Assembly: GCA_934504345.1 (NCBI GenBank)
Contig: CAKSVR010000050.1
Span: 1-14,931 of the forward strand
Length of the DNA: 14,931 nucleotides
DNA from: an uncultured Agathobaculum sp.
Lineage (GTDB): Bacteria > Bacillota > Clostridia > Oscillospirales > Butyricicoccaceae
Reading direction: 5' to 3'
Part shown: positions 14,799-14,931 of the stretch, piece by piece
How the letters are laid out: every line of letters begins with the position of its first letter
How positions within the stretch are numbered: the stretch's first letter is position 1
Notes under the pieces: generated by a model
Databases searched by the model: none
Told to the model about the DNA's origin: nothing
What the model saw: the letters and a program-made list of their open reading frames with translations, nothing else
Position numbers and translations under genes: made by a program

Positions 14799-14820
14799 GG
14801 ATTCGAAAGGCGGCTCTTGA
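14799..14820 (+). repeat. 22-bp direct repeat after tRNA-Gln
   Basis: Identical to 14424-14445, and at the same distance from its tRNA. Here the preceding TTTTGAATC can pair with GATTCGAAA (one G-U) to form a local hairpin. Confidence 0.8.
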
Positions 14821-14855
14821 TAAGAATGCCGTTTATCGCATAACTTAATATGTAT

Positions 14856-14931
14856 GATCCAGTAGCTCAGTCGGCAGAGCACCTGCCTTTTAAGCAGGGT
14901 GTCCGGGGTTCGAATCCCCGCTGGATCACCA
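14856..14931 (+). tRNA. tRNA-Lys (TTT)
   Basis: The acceptor GATCCAG (14856-14862) pairs with CTGGATC (14921-14927); discriminator A14928 and encoded CCA 14929-14931 end exactly at the window edge. Anticodon stem CCTGC/GCAGG holds the loop CTTTTAA, anticodon TTT. The cluster may continue beyond the window. Confidence 0.97.

Noticed and set aside
14064..14820. Possible CRISPR-like or tandem array in the repeat-rich tRNA region
   Set aside because: Only two copies of each repeat, no regular spacing of unit and spacer, and no cas genes.

Overview
The window looks like a chromosomal segment of a GC-rich Firmicute, most likely Clostridia of the Oscillospiraceae/Butyricicoccaceae kind. The reasons are the Firmicutes-type ECF transporter module, a Clp ATPase with the N-terminal zinc finger typical of ClpE, a DUF5711-like/CvpA gene pair, strong Shine-Dalgarno sites, tRNA genes with encoded CCA, and GC-rich codons next to AT-rich spacers. 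The taxon is inference. I see no phage, IS transposase, CRISPR array or rRNA gene. No gene-free stretch exceeds 300 bases.

Layout. On the minus strand, 177-1532 is the 23S rRNA m5U methyltransferase gene rlmD, followed by a decayed remnant of its usual Clostridial C-terminal extension (70-153). On the plus strand come a 74-aa unknown protein (1716-1940), a class I SAM methyltransferase (2133-2999), a four-helix-bundle (IVP/S23-like) protein (3026-3382), ecfA1-ecfA2-ecfT (3449-6108), truA (6233-7006), a membrane-anchored DUF5711-like protein (7236-8507) overlapping a CvpA-family protein (8491-9120), and a ClpE-like AAA+ unfoldase (9177-11459). A 278-bp convergent gap packed with hairpins follows. 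On the minus strand is an OmpR-type response regulator/sensor kinase pair (14063 down to 11738). The window ends in a five-tRNA cluster (Gly-TCC, Arg-TCT, His-GTG, Gln-TTG, Lys-TTT) read from a near-consensus promoter.

The most unusual signal is in the spacers. At least four, probably five, carry hairpin elements whose first (plus-strand) arm is purine-rich and whose second arm is pyrimidine-rich, built from degenerate short units (1551-1622, 3004-3412, 4295-4400, 6111-6222, remnant 9120-9160). One of them, 3004-3412, encloses the four-helix-bundle gene between 31-bp inverted repeats that supply its ribosome binding site and start codon and touch its stop codon. Another, 4295-4400, has the same termini (AATTGA...TCAATT) and no ORF. 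This resembles an autonomous element plus ORF-less derivatives, analogous to 23S rRNA intervening sequences or to REPIN/RAYT pairs but with a non-transposase protein. It is my best candidate for an undescribed system. Other structures are a 155-bp imperfect palindrome (7021-7175), a run of about eight hairpins between two copies of one terminator (11464-11739), and a 21-bp duplication of the tRNA-Arg 3' end with a 114-bp hairpin-rich insert.

Functionally the genes are mostly core: RNA modification (RlmD, TruA, the methyltransferase), vitamin/micronutrient uptake (EcfA1A2T, the energizing half of a group II ECF transporter whose substrate-binding S components lie elsewhere), protein quality control (Clp), envelope functions (DUF5711-like/CvpA), signalling and translation supply (tRNAs).
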